A stretch of 59,448 nucleotides of DNA from Clostridiales bacterium VE202-21. Its GTDB lineage: Bacteria; Bacillota; Clostridia; Lachnospirales; Lachnospiraceae. The notes under the pieces are model-generated. The model was given only the letters and a program-made list of their open reading frames with translations, was not told where the DNA came from and ran no database searches. The stretch covers positions 1 through 59,448 of the forward strand of contig BAIF02000016.1 of assembly GCA_000509105.1 (NCBI GenBank), read 5' to 3'. The position numbers and the translations under genes were made by a program. Within the stretch, counting starts at the first letter, position 1, and each line of letters starts with the position of its first letter. Positions 43,045-52,069 of this stretch are shown piece after piece.

Positions 43045-44151
43045 TTATCCAATCACGTACTTAATTTTCAAACTATTCAGTGTTGTCTGATAAGTCAAAA
43101 AATTATCCTGCTGCAATCGTCCGACAACAATACCTGGCAAAATATTTATATTAGAAGCGAATTCCTTTATCTTTTCAGCAGTAAAACCGCTTTGATTTAT
43201 TCTCACAAATTCATCATAAGCCGTTTTCGGAATTAATGTATTTTGTGAAAAGGTATCTGCTTCTACTTCAAGCCGCTGGATCAAATCATCTGTTTTAAGT
43301 CCTGCTTTGTTCTTTTCACTTACTAAAAGAACTTTGATTCTCTGCTGCAATACATGGCCTAATTCATGGAATAAGGCAAACCAAAATGTATCTGCATATT
43401 TTCTTCTATCATTTAATGCTAAAATAACCTTATCTTTGCCAAGCCACTTTACAGCGCCATTCACGCCACAGTTCTTTAGATTTGGAAGTAATACAAGAGC
43501 CACACCATAACTTGCCAGTAACTCTTTAAGCCTAGGATAAAATACTTTCGGATTCTGCACTGTCATGTTACGGATTTCCGGAATTGCCTCGATAAGTTTT
43601 TTCTTATCAAAGGGTTCTACATCGATCTGTGTTCCAATATTGATTGCCGTCTGTACCCATGCGTTTGCATTAATTATATTTACGTCTGTCACTTCGGAAA
43701 CACTTGTTCGGTACTGAACAAGAAAATCACTTTGTCTAAGTACGATAAGCGAAGAAACTTTAAAATATCTTTGAAGCTCCTGTACCTTTTCTGTTGTAAT
43801 ACGTGTTGCTTTCACTAAGCCCAAGTCAACCCAGTATTTATAATCAATTTTTCTTACGAGTTCGCATTCTTCAGCTATTCTTTTTCGTATTTCAATTTCT
43901 AATTTTTTTTCGATGTACTTTTGGTTTAAATTCAACCACATTTTCGTTGACGTTCCAAATACAATAGAAAGTCTTAACACCATCTCATCGGTCAAATTAA
44001 TTCTGCCATTTACCAAATCACTTATATATTTAGGCGTAGTCTGGAGACGCTTTGCCAATTCTTCCTGCGTATTGCCCTGCTCGTCAATATAATTCTTCAC
44101 ATAATAGCCAGGGTGGAATGCAATCAACTCTTGGTATTCAATTTTATTCAT
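43045..44151 (-). CDS. HigA-like antitoxin fused to ImmA/IrrE-type peptidase
   Basis: This 368-residue protein has an N-terminal XRE/HigA domain (GYYVKNYIDEQGNTQEELAK, TTPKYISDLVNGRINLTDEM) and a C-terminal zinc-peptidase domain with FALFHELGHVLQQ (HExxH) of the ImmA/IrrE type. The fusion suggests the antitoxin may be processed or may sense stress itself. The ATG at 44151 overlaps the toxin gene by eight bases. An inverted repeat upstream of the toxin probably binds this protein for autoregulation. Confidence 0.85.
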   Translation of the reverse strand: MNKIEYQELIAFHPGYYVKNYIDEQGNTQEELAKRLQTTPKYISDLVNGRINLTDEMVLRLSIVFGTSTKMWLNLNQKYIEKKLEIEIRKRIAEECELVRKIDYKYWVDLGLVKATRITTEKVQELQRYFKVSSLIVLRQSDFLVQYRTSVSEVTDVNIINANAWVQTAINIGTQIDVEPFDKKKLIEAIPEIRNMTVQNPKVFYPRLKELLASYGVALVLLPNLKNCGVNGAVKWLGKDKVILALNDRRKYADTFWFALFHELGHVLQQRIKVLLVSEKNKAGLKTDDLIQRLEVEADTFSQNTLIPKTAYDEFVRINQSGFTAEKIKEFASNINILPGIVVGRLQQDNFLTYQTTLNSLKIKYVIG

Positions 44152-44497
44152 AGTGATTAGACACCTCCCACGCAATAATTACCTCTGTTGATTTATAAAC
44201 AACATTAATATCTTTTTCTTTCCACTCATTTCCGTTGGCATCTAGTGGAATAATAACTAAGCGATATCCAGCTCTTCTTCCAGCAATATCCAATGCATAT
44301 TGCTCCGTTCTCTTTCCTTGAAGAGGATGTAAATGATATATCTGCATTTCAGCAATATCCTGAAGATTATCTGCACTTTCAATCAAGTTGATAAGTGCAT
44401 GAAGCTTTTCTGCAACAACTGCAGGTAATTCTTTCTTAGCTTTTTTAAAATCTGTACAAATTTTTTCGACTTTTTTATCGTGATACTGAATTTCTAT
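44144..44497 (-). CDS. HigB/RelE-like toxin with non-canonical ATA start
   Basis: The frame encodes about 117 residues: EIQYHDKKVEKICTDFKKAK, IAEMQIYHLHPLQGKRTEQY, GYRLVIIPLDANGNEW and VYKSTEVIIAWEVSNHY. This is a RelE/HigB-type toxin (ribosome-dependent mRNA cleavage). GGAGGGG is followed after seven bases by ATA, not ATG. The first standard start (TTG at 44386) would remove a third of the fold. Translation from ATA or a mutated start codon are the options. It precedes the antitoxin, the usual order for higBA. Confidence 0.72.
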   Translation of the reverse strand: MEIQYHDKKVEKICTDFKKAKKELPAVVAEKLHALINLIESADNLQDIAEMQIYHLHPLQGKRTEQYALDIAGRRAGYRLVIIPLDANGNEWKEKDINVVYKSTEVIIAWEVSNHYE

Positions 44498-44522
44498 ATC
44501 AGAACCCCTCCAATTTAATAAT

Positions 44523-44545
44523 AAAATTACCGAAAAAGTAATTTT
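44523..44545. promoter_or_regulatory. Inverted repeat upstream of the toxin gene, probable HigA operator
   Basis: AAAATTAC-CGAAAAA-GTAATTTT is a perfect eight-base inverted repeat just upstream of the toxin ribosome site. It is flanked upstream by TTGAAT and TATAAA promoter-like hexamers for the minus strand. Confidence 0.6.
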
Positions 44546-44677
44546 TATTTATAATACCATAATATATATATATATTCAAGCGGTTTCTTTCATCTCGAAT
44601 ACTTTATTATTTTTTAATATAATATGCACAGTTTACTTTGGCGTTTAGCCTATTAAATTTTATATACAAGCAGTTTG

Positions 44678-44706
44678 TTGTCGTTTTTCCTACGGCTTTT
44701 TATAAT
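44678..44706 (+). promoter_or_regulatory. Promoter of the sugar transporter operon
   Basis: TTGTCG and TATAAT are separated by 17 bases, and a leader of about 105 bases follows. The gap 44498-44821 otherwise holds only this promoter, the toxin operator and AT-rich DNA. Confidence 0.6.
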
Positions 44707-44821
44707 TTTTAACATTGTCAGTTTTGTCCTAAAAACAGTCGATATTGTCTATGTATTTCATAAGGAGTTAAATATATGATAATAATAACAAAACAAAGCG
44801 AAACCAAAAGGAGGAGGACAA

Positions 44822-46138
44822 ATGAGGAAAAAGAAATTATTATCATTGGGGATTGCACTGGTGATGATCGCGGGGCTGGCCGCAGGTGGATGCTCCCAAA
44901 AGGGAAGCGGCAGTACATCAGACAGCAGCGGCGCCAAGGAACAGGAATCAAGTGAACCGGTAGAGCTTGAATTTTTATTCGGGGATCCGAACAGGACGGA
45001 GATATTCAGCCGTATTGTTGAAGATTTCAATAACAGCCAGGATGGGGTTCACGTTACATTCAATGCAACCGGCACAAATCATCTCGAGGAGTTGATGACC
45101 CGGCTGGCGGCCGACGATGCGCCGGATTTGACAAGCCAGCTGCAGGGATTTGAACTTGCCAGTTATGTAGACGCAGGATATATCAAAGATATCAAGAATG
45201 AGCCCTTCATGAAATACATCCGGGACACAGAACTGGATACAGTCACGATTGAGGACGGGGTATATGGAATCCCGATGGATACGCAGGCATGGGGCGTTTT
45301 CTACAATAAGGAGTTATTTGAAAAAGCAGGGATTTCAGACGTTCCGGTGACAGTTTCGGAATTAAAAGACTGCGTAGAGAAGTTAAAAGCGTCCGGGATC
45401 ACTCCTTTTGCCGCGGGCTATGCAACAGAATGGACCATTGGCCAGTTCCTGGGATATGGGGCATCTTCCATCCTGACGCCGGCTGCGGTAGAGTTAGGGG
45501 ATGATTATAAGAAAGGAAACTGGACCTTTGACCAGCCCGGTATCGATCAGGCGTTTGACGTATTGGATCTGGTAGCAGACAATACGCAGGACAGGCCGTT
45601 TGATACGGATGTGTCGGGACAATACGCCGCATTTGCGAAAGGGGATGCAGCCATGATGCTGCAGGGTAACTGGTCGATTCTTCAGATCAGGGAACTGAAT
45701 CCGGATATCAAAATGGGGATGTTCCCACTTCCGATTTCCGAGGACAAAGAAGCCCTGTTATTCCCGAAACAGTACGGATTTGTAATCAATGTATTAGCGG
45801 CATCCGAGGAGGATCCGGCAAAAGCTGAAGCGATCAATCAGTTTATGGAATATTTCCTGAACCCGGAAAACGGCGGCGGTTACTATTATGATGAAATCGG
45901 TGTTCCAACAGCAAATGCAGTAGCGGAGCCTGAATTAGATGAAGCATCCGAGATTCTGCAGACATATCTGCAGGATGAGAAAACGGTCTTTACTTATTAT
46001 GCATATGAGCCCGCCGGATTTGATGCGGAATCATGGAAAGTTACTGTACAGTACCTGAATTCCGGTACAAAAGACCATAAGAAATTAATTGAGGATTTTG
46101 ACAATGCATTTAACAAGTATGCGGATGCATTAGAATAG
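44822..46138 (+). CDS. Sugar ABC transporter substrate-binding lipoprotein
   Basis: This 438-residue protein has a lipoprotein signal (LVMIAGLAAGGC, Cys 24) and the type 1 solute-binding fold of the oligosaccharide group (FNNSQDGVHVTFNATGTNHL, YGIPMDTQAWGVFYNKELFE, FAKGDAAMMLQGNWSI). AAGGAGGAGGACAA precedes the ATG. The permease and GH127 genes downstream suggest an arabinofuranose-containing oligosaccharide as ligand. A stem-loop after the gene should raise its mRNA level over that of the permeases. Confidence 0.93.
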   Translation: MRKKKLLSLGIALVMIAGLAAGGCSQKGSGSTSDSSGAKEQESSEPVELEFLFGDPNRTEIFSRIVEDFNNSQDGVHVTFNATGTNHLEELMTRLAADDAPDLTSQLQGFELASYVDAGYIKDIKNEPFMKYIRDTELDTVTIEDGVYGIPMDTQAWGVFYNKELFEKAGISDVPVTVSELKDCVEKLKASGITPFAAGYATEWTIGQFLGYGASSILTPAAVELGDDYKKGNWTFDQPGIDQAFDVLDLVADNTQDRPFDTDVSGQYAAFAKGDAAMMLQGNWSILQIRELNPDIKMGMFPLPISEDKEALLFPKQYGFVINVLAASEEDPAKAEAINQFMEYFLNPENGGGYYYDEIGVPTANAVAEPELDEASEILQTYLQDEKTVFTYYAYEPAGFDAESWKVTVQYLNSGTKDHKKLIEDFDNAFNKYADALE

Positions 46139-46151
46139 TTAATGCTTCAGA

Positions 46152-46198
46152 GGCTGCAAAATTGGGCTTACGGAAACCGTACAATTTTGCAGCCTTTT
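46152..46198 (+). terminator. Stem-loop between binding protein and permease genes
   Basis: GGCTGCAAAATTG pairs perfectly with CAATTTTGCAGCC, with an inner TACGG-AAA-CCGTA stem, and TTTT follows. It probably ends a fraction of transcripts so that the binding protein is made in excess over the permeases. Confidence 0.8.
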
Positions 46199-46226
46199 GA
46201 TAACGAACAGAGGAGACGTGCAAGAC

Positions 46227-47171
46227 ATGAGAAGCAGAAAGAGGAAAAAAAGAGAGGTATACCCAAGGGCATCCCGTAATTCATGCCCCTGCGGGGCGGA
46301 TTTTCAGCTAAAGCTGAAAAAAGAGGTATTAGATTTTATCAGATTTGTTTTTCCTATGTTAATACTATATGTACTTTTTTTTATACTTCCGTTATTTCAG
46401 ACCATTGGTTATTCTTTTACGAACTATAACGGAATTAATCCAAACAAAGAGTTTACGGGATTATCGAATTATGTGGATATATTGAAAGACGAACTTTTTT
46501 ATAATGCCATGGGTTTTACTGTAAAATCGGCTGTCCTGCTGATTGTCCTGGCCAATATCGCAGGTTTTCTGTTCGCCCTGGCGTTGAATCGAAAGATCAA
46601 AAGCAGGAATGTTCTGAGGGCTATCATTTTCTGCCCTTTTATTTTTAATAATGTAACGGTCGGTTTTATCTGGCAGTTTTTATTAGGCAGATTTATGACG
46701 GATTTATATCCGCTGACCGGCTGGGGAATATTTAATACGGGATGGCTGTCAGATGAAAGGCTTGTATTGTACTCGGCTGCAGCCGTTAAGTTGTGGCAGT
46801 GTATTGGATATTTTATGGTCATTTATCTGGCCGGGCTGCAGCTCCTTCCGCAGGATCCGGTAGAGGCTGCGGTGATTGACGGGTGCAGCGGCGCTAAGAT
46901 GATCCGGTACATTACGCTTCCTTTAATGAAGCCGACGATTTTTGTCTGCTTATTCTTGTCTGTCACGGAGAGCCTGAATATGTTCCCGTTGCTTATGAGC
47001 CTGACAAACGGCGGGCCGGGACATGCATCGGAGAATATTGCCTTATACATATACAACGAGGCGTTCAAGAGCCACCGGATGGGATACGCTTCTGCATTAG
47101 CGGTTGTATTGACGATCGTAATGGCGGTCATTGCCGGCCTGCAGATGAGACTGACAAAGGAGGAAGACTGA
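46227..47171 (+). CDS. Sugar ABC transporter permease (MalF-type) with repeat insertion
   Basis: This 314-residue protein has six membrane helices and the EAA loop (DPVEAAVIDGCSGAKMIRYI). Near the N-terminus a 69-base palindromic repeat adds 23 residues (YPRASRNSCPCGADFQLKLK) in the cytoplasmic segment before the first helix; without it the text reads KKREVLDFIRFVF. The ATG at 46227 follows AGAGGAGACGTGCAAGAC. The insertion is in frame, so the protein is probably still made. Confidence 0.9.
   Translation: MRSRKRKKREVYPRASRNSCPCGADFQLKLKKEVLDFIRFVFPMLILYVLFFILPLFQTIGYSFTNYNGINPNKEFTGLSNYVDILKDELFYNAMGFTVKSAVLLIVLANIAGFLFALALNRKIKSRNVLRAIIFCPFIFNNVTVGFIWQFLLGRFMTDLYPLTGWGIFNTGWLSDERLVLYSAAAVKLWQCIGYFMVIYLAGLQLLPQDPVEAAVIDGCSGAKMIRYITLPLMKPTIFVCLFLSVTESLNMFPLLMSLTNGGPGHASENIALYIYNEAFKSHRMGYASALAVVLTIVMAVIAGLQMRLTKEED
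46258..46326 (+). repeat. In-frame palindromic repeat, copy 3
   Basis: This 69-base unit has hairpins CCCC-TGC-GGGG and TTTTCAGCTAAAGCTGAAAA, nearly identical to kinase copy 2 and read in the same frame. AGAGGTAT lies at both ends, a possible target-site duplication. Confidence 0.88.
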
Positions 47172-48001
47172 TGGCAGAAAAAAAACGTACGAATAGGATT
47201 ATTGCAGTGATTCTCTGGTTGATCTGCGCAGCGATGTTTCTTCCCATGGTTTTTGTAATCATGAATTCTTTTAAAACATTCGGGCAGGTGGTCATGGAGC
47301 CGCTTGCTTTGCCGGAAGCCTGGAACCTGGATAACTTTAAAGAGGTTATGAACACCGGCCATTACGCAAAAATATTTGGAAATACGATCTATTTCGCGGT
47401 GTTAAGCGGGGTTATTGTTATAGGGCTTGGAGCAATGGCAGGATATAAGCTTGCGAGGATGAACAATAAAATCGGACACATTACGTCGGTAGTATTTATG
47501 ATCGCCATGATGCTTCCATTTCCGGTCATTATGATTCCTCTGGCCGTGACAGCTTCGGATCTTCATATTACCAATAACCTGACGCTGATCTCGGTACTGA
47601 ATGCCGGTTTTTCCTGTTCGCTGGCGGTGATTATGTACACACAGGCCGTAAAATCCATACCGAGAGAGCTGGATGAGTGTGCCTATATGGATGGCTGCAG
47701 TGGATATCGTTTCTTCTTCCAGATCATCTTCCCGCTGCTAAAACCGATCAACGGAACCGTGGCAGTGCTCTATTTTATCCGATATTGGAATGATTTGATG
47801 CTGCCTATGATTTTGATTTCGAAGAAAGAATTATATACGATTCCACTGTCACAGTTAGCATTTTATAACCAGTTTACTCAAAATAGATGGAATCTTCTGC
47901 TGGCCTCCGGGCTGATGGCGATTATACCGGTTGTCATCATATATTTATTTGCACAGAAAACGATTATAAACGGCATAGCAGCAGGGGCTGTGAAAGGATA
48001 G
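47171..48001 (+). CDS. Sugar ABC transporter permease (MalG-type)
   Basis: This 276-residue protein has six membrane helices and the EAA-type loop (IPRELDECAYMDGCSGYRFF). It starts on a TGATG overlap with the preceding permease gene, so the two are coupled and form the membrane pore. No ATPase is encoded here; such systems often use a shared MsmX-type ATPase encoded elsewhere. Confidence 0.92.
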   Translation: MAEKKRTNRIIAVILWLICAAMFLPMVFVIMNSFKTFGQVVMEPLALPEAWNLDNFKEVMNTGHYAKIFGNTIYFAVLSGVIVIGLGAMAGYKLARMNNKIGHITSVVFMIAMMLPFPVIMIPLAVTASDLHITNNLTLISVLNAGFSCSLAVIMYTQAVKSIPRELDECAYMDGCSGYRFFFQIIFPLLKPINGTVAVLYFIRYWNDLMLPMILISKKELYTIPLSQLAFYNQFTQNRWNLLLASGLMAIIPVVIIYLFAQKTIINGIAAGAVKG

Positions 48002-48007
48002 GGGCGT

Positions 48008-49897
48008 ATGTATAAAGAGACAAATATAAAAGATGTTACGATTACAGGCGGCTTACTGCATGAAAAAAGAATGCTGGCTGCCGGTAAAACCATCCCGTAT
48101 ATTAGAAAAGCACTGAACGATGAGATAGAGGGGATAGAACCAAGCGGGGCATTTGAAAACTTCAGAATTGCGGCCGGTGAGTCTGACCGGGATTTCTACG
48201 GGCTTGTATCCCAGGACAGCGATGTCTATAAATGGATGGAGGCGGCCGCACTGGCTCTTCAATATGAAAATCAGGAGACGCTGGCTGCTTTTAATGAGGC
48301 CGCGGATCTTTTAAAGAGAGCGCAGCAAAAAAACGGATATTTAAATACATACTATATTATTCATGGTTTGAAGGACAAATGGCATTATCTGAAAGAGTCC
48401 TGCCAGTTATACTGTGCAGGCCATTTAATCGAAGCGGCGGTATCGGCGCATCAAGTGCTGGGACGGACGGATTTACTGGTCATTGCAGAAGCGTATGCGG
48501 ATTATATTGATCACTGTTTTGGACCGGAGGCCGGAAAAATCAGGGGATATGACGGACATGCCGAAATTGAGCCTGCACTTTACCGGCTGTATGAGGATAC
48601 GGGAATTGACAGATATAAGAGACTGGCGGATTTTTTTGTTGAGGAGCGCGGCAGGAAACCATACTTTTTTTCGGAAGAACCGCGGAATACGAACGTGGGG
48701 AAGAACCTGGTATATGAGCTGGATGAGAGCGATTACAGACATTCTCAGTCACATTTGCCGATACGTGAACAAAATGAGGCGGTCGGACATGCTGTAAAGG
48801 CTATGTATTTTTATACTGCTGCGGCAGATAAGGCAAGGCTGAATCACGATATGGATTTGTTTCAGCATGTAAAGAAGCTGTGGCGGAATGTGACAGAAGA
48901 AAAGATGTATTTGACAGGGGCTATTGGGTCATCTGCGTATGGGGAAAGCTTTACATATCCATATGACCTGCCCTCTGATTTGATGTATGGGGAGACCTGT
49001 GCATCGATCGGGTTGTTTCTGCTGTCCTATCATTTGCTGCTGATAGAGAATGACTCCCAATACGGTGATATTATGGAAAAAACTCTTTATAACGGCATCC
49101 TGGCAGGGATCTCGGAGAGCGGCACTGAGTTTTTCTATACAAATGCACTGGAAATCGATCCGGAAAGATGTGAGAAGAGGCAGGATTATTCGCATCTGAA
49201 ATATGAGCGCCAGCCATGGTTTGACTGCCCCTGCTGTCCGCCGAACATTGCCAGGCTTTTAATGGGACTTAATAAATATATTTATACGGGTGATGAGCAC
49301 AATTTTAATATCCATCTTTTCATAAACAGCGAGGCGGATATAAATGGCTGGACCGTAACACAAGATACCGTATACCCCAATCGGGGGGAGATCAGGATCC
49401 GGGTGAGAAAGGCGGACCGCACGCCCGGCGTTCTGAGAATCAGAGTGCCGTCCTGGTGTGAGAAGATACGGATTACAAAGAACCGGCAGGAAATACACCC
49501 GGTGATCAAAAGAGGATACGCTGAAATCGAGCAGGAATGCTGGCTGGAAGAGACTGAAATTCAGGTGGATATGGAAATTCTGCCCCGGAAAATATATGCG
49601 TCCCTGCAGGTACATTCTTTGATTGGAAAGGCGGCTGTGATGCGGGGGCCTGTGGTATATTGTGCCGAAGAAGCTGATAACGGGGACCTGAGCGGGCTGT
49701 TTTTTAAGAGGGAGGGAAACTTGTCGGGAGACGTGGATTTGATTTATGCGCAGGGATACCGGTGTACGAAAAAAGAGAACGGATTATATGGATGTGAGCC
49801 CCCTCAGTTTAAAGATACTGCCATTTGTCTGGTTCCTTATTACCGTTGGGGAAACAGGGGGAAGGGTCGAATGTGTGTATTTATAAAAGAAAGGTGA
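48008..49897 (+). CDS. GH127 glycoside hydrolase (beta-L-arabinofuranosidase type)
   Basis: This 629-residue protein has the GH127 pattern: GAFENFRIAAG near the start, GYLNTYY, YCAGHLIEAAV, EQNEAVGHAVKAMYFYTA, GETCASIGLFLLSYHLL and the zinc/nucleophile cluster CPCCPPNIARLL near residue 405. In HypBA1, the studied member, cysteines of this cluster bind zinc and one is the nucleophile. No signal peptide is seen, so it acts on imported oligosaccharides. GGATAGGGGCGT precedes the ATG. Confidence 0.9.
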   Translation: MYKETNIKDVTITGGLLHEKRMLAAGKTIPYIRKALNDEIEGIEPSGAFENFRIAAGESDRDFYGLVSQDSDVYKWMEAAALALQYENQETLAAFNEAADLLKRAQQKNGYLNTYYIIHGLKDKWHYLKESCQLYCAGHLIEAAVSAHQVLGRTDLLVIAEAYADYIDHCFGPEAGKIRGYDGHAEIEPALYRLYEDTGIDRYKRLADFFVEERGRKPYFFSEEPRNTNVGKNLVYELDESDYRHSQSHLPIREQNEAVGHAVKAMYFYTAAADKARLNHDMDLFQHVKKLWRNVTEEKMYLTGAIGSSAYGESFTYPYDLPSDLMYGETCASIGLFLLSYHLLLIENDSQYGDIMEKTLYNGILAGISESGTEFFYTNALEIDPERCEKRQDYSHLKYERQPWFDCPCCPPNIARLLMGLNKYIYTGDEHNFNIHLFINSEADINGWTVTQDTVYPNRGEIRIRVRKADRTPGVLRIRVPSWCEKIRITKNRQEIHPVIKRGYAEIEQECWLEETEIQVDMEILPRKIYASLQVHSLIGKAAVMRGPVVYCAEEADNGDLSGLFFKREGNLSGDVDLIYAQGYRCTKKENGLYGCEPPQFKDTAICLVPYYRWGNRGKGRMCVFIKER

Positions 49898-49906
49898 TTT
49901 GATGTT

Positions 49907-51811
49907 ATGAAACAGACAAAAATGGAAATCAGGGACATTTTCTGGAGCGGGCAGATTGAGAAAATGTGCAAATGCATAATACCTTATCAGTATGAAGTAC
50001 TAAGCGATGCTGTCCCCGGGATACCTAAGAGCCATGCAATTGAGAATTTTAGAATTGCGGCAAAGCTGGCCGAGGGTGAGTATGCAGGCATGTTATTTCA
50101 GGACAGTGATGTGGCCAAATGGATAGAGGGCGCGGCATATTCTCTTAGAATAAAGGAGAATCCCAAGCTGGAATCCCAGATTGATGAACTGATTGAAATC
50201 ATAGGACGGGCGCAGCAAAGCGATGGTTATCTTAATACATATTACACTTGCGCAGGCAAGGGGAAACGGCTTACCAATATCGCACACGGCCATGAAATGT
50301 ACTGCGCGGGCCATCTGGCGGAGGCCGCGGCTGCGTATGCAGAAGCAACGGGGAAAGAACGGCTGCTGCAGATTGTAGAGCGTTATATGGATTGGTTTAT
50401 GGAAAGAATCGGTCCGGAAGAGGGGAAACTGCATATCTACCCCGGACACCCAGAATTGGAGCTGGCGCTGTACAGGCTTTATCAATATACCCAAAAAGAA
50501 AAATATTTGGCTTTTATGAAATACCTGTTATTAGAACGGGGAAAGCAGCCCTCTTTCTTATTAAACGATTCCGGATTCGGTGAACAATTTAAGGATAAAT
50601 GGTTTGGACTCGAGTATCACCAGGCACAGAAACCAGTGCAGGAGCAGAGCGAGGCGGTGGGTCATGCCGTCAGGGCCATGTATTTGTATTCCGGCTTGGC
50701 GGATCTGGCATACGAAACAGGAGATGAAAAGACCATCCGGGCCCTGGATGCGCTGTGGCAGGATGTGACAAAGCGAAAGATGTATATTACAGGAGCAGTG
50801 GGAGCGGATGAGCATGGAGAGGCATTTTCGGTTCCATACGATCTTCCAAATGACAGGGCATATGCAGAAACCTGTGCGTCTATCGGGCTGGTGTTCTGGG
50901 CAAGGCGGATGCTCCGTCTGAAGCTGGACAGCCAGTATTCGGATATTATGGAACTGGCATTGTACAATGGGGTATTGAGCGGTATGTCGGACAATGGCAA
51001 AGAGTATTTTTATGTAAACCCTCTTATGCTGAATCCCCGTGAAGCCGACCAGAGATACGATCTGCGGCATGTGGAAACAAGCAGGGTAACCTGGTTCGGA
51101 TGTGCGTGCTGCCCGCCAAACGCGGCAAGAACCATTACGTCATTAGATAAATATGTTTATGATTTTAATCAGGAGGAAAATCAGTTAGCCATACACCTCT
51201 ATATTGGAGGAAAAATCTATTTGGAGGACGGGGGACTGTGGGAAATCACCGGAGATTACCTGGGAGACGGGAGACTGGAGATAAAGTATTTTGGCCCAAA
51301 GAAAGAGATGTCTGTCAGATTCAGGAAACCTGGCTGGAGTAAGAGCATTGGAGTACTGGACAATGGAGAAGAAATACAACCGGAAGAAGTTACAGGATAT
51401 ATGGAAATAAACAGGGCGTGGTGTGATGGTGACGTCATTCAACTTCAATTTGATATTCAAAGCCGGTTTGTATATGCAAATCCCAAGGTATCTGCAGACA
51501 GCGGCAGAGCAGCGATATTGCGGGGCCCCATTGTCTACTGCCTGGAGGAAGCTGACAATGGAGAAGATCTGAATGCGCTGATCGCAGAATCGATTTGCGG
51601 GACAAAAGAAATGGGACAGGAAAGAGAAGGCAGAGAAGAGTTTTACCCGCCTGTCTATATACGGGGGTATCGGGAATATCAGAATCCAGACAATCATGAG
51701 CTGTATTCATTTGAACAGCCGGCGAGAAAAAAAGTCACGATGAAGGCGGTTCCTTATGCACGGTGGGGGAATCGGGGGCTTGGGGAAATGCTGGTTTGGG
51801 TTAGGCGTTGA
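49907..51811 (+). CDS. GH127 glycoside hydrolase, second copy
   Basis: This 634-residue protein is homologous to the preceding enzyme along its length: HAIENFRIAAKLAEGEYAGM, GYLNTYYTCAGKG, EQSEAVGHAVRAMYLYSGLA, ETCASIGLVFWARRM and CACCPPNAARTITS. The two differ enough to suggest distinct substrates or linkages. It is cytoplasmic (no signal). It begins nine bases after the first GH127 stop, behind AAAGGTGATTTGATGTT, as the last gene of the sugar operon. Confidence 0.9.
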   Translation: MKQTKMEIRDIFWSGQIEKMCKCIIPYQYEVLSDAVPGIPKSHAIENFRIAAKLAEGEYAGMLFQDSDVAKWIEGAAYSLRIKENPKLESQIDELIEIIGRAQQSDGYLNTYYTCAGKGKRLTNIAHGHEMYCAGHLAEAAAAYAEATGKERLLQIVERYMDWFMERIGPEEGKLHIYPGHPELELALYRLYQYTQKEKYLAFMKYLLLERGKQPSFLLNDSGFGEQFKDKWFGLEYHQAQKPVQEQSEAVGHAVRAMYLYSGLADLAYETGDEKTIRALDALWQDVTKRKMYITGAVGADEHGEAFSVPYDLPNDRAYAETCASIGLVFWARRMLRLKLDSQYSDIMELALYNGVLSGMSDNGKEYFYVNPLMLNPREADQRYDLRHVETSRVTWFGCACCPPNAARTITSLDKYVYDFNQEENQLAIHLYIGGKIYLEDGGLWEITGDYLGDGRLEIKYFGPKKEMSVRFRKPGWSKSIGVLDNGEEIQPEEVTGYMEINRAWCDGDVIQLQFDIQSRFVYANPKVSADSGRAAILRGPIVYCLEEADNGEDLNALIAESICGTKEMGQEREGREEFYPPVYIRGYREYQNPDNHELYSFEQPARKKVTMKAVPYARWGNRGLGEMLVWVRR

Positions 51812-51829
51812 CTCGCTTTCGGCTAGCCC
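51798..51829 (+). terminator. Probable terminator of the sugar operon
   Basis: GGGTTAG (in the last codons of the GH127 gene) can pair with CTAGCCC, with TTCATTTT after it. The stem is short. The gap up to 52069 contains no other gene. Confidence 0.4.
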
Positions 51830-52069
51830 TTCATTTTGCTGGGTTCATCCAATCGGGAGTAAAGCTTGTCTTCTGGGGGCTTCTTAAGCGGGGCGGCGTA
51901 TTGATTCGCTTGGTGGAACATATTGTCTCCATTTGTTTACTATAAAATAACGGTATTCTATATGTACCACGGAATATTATTACCAAACGGCATACCGGAA
52001 CAAAGGGCTTTCGCAGAGTATGTGTCCGTGATACAATAGTGCTATTGAAAGTTATGGGAGGCATACGTT

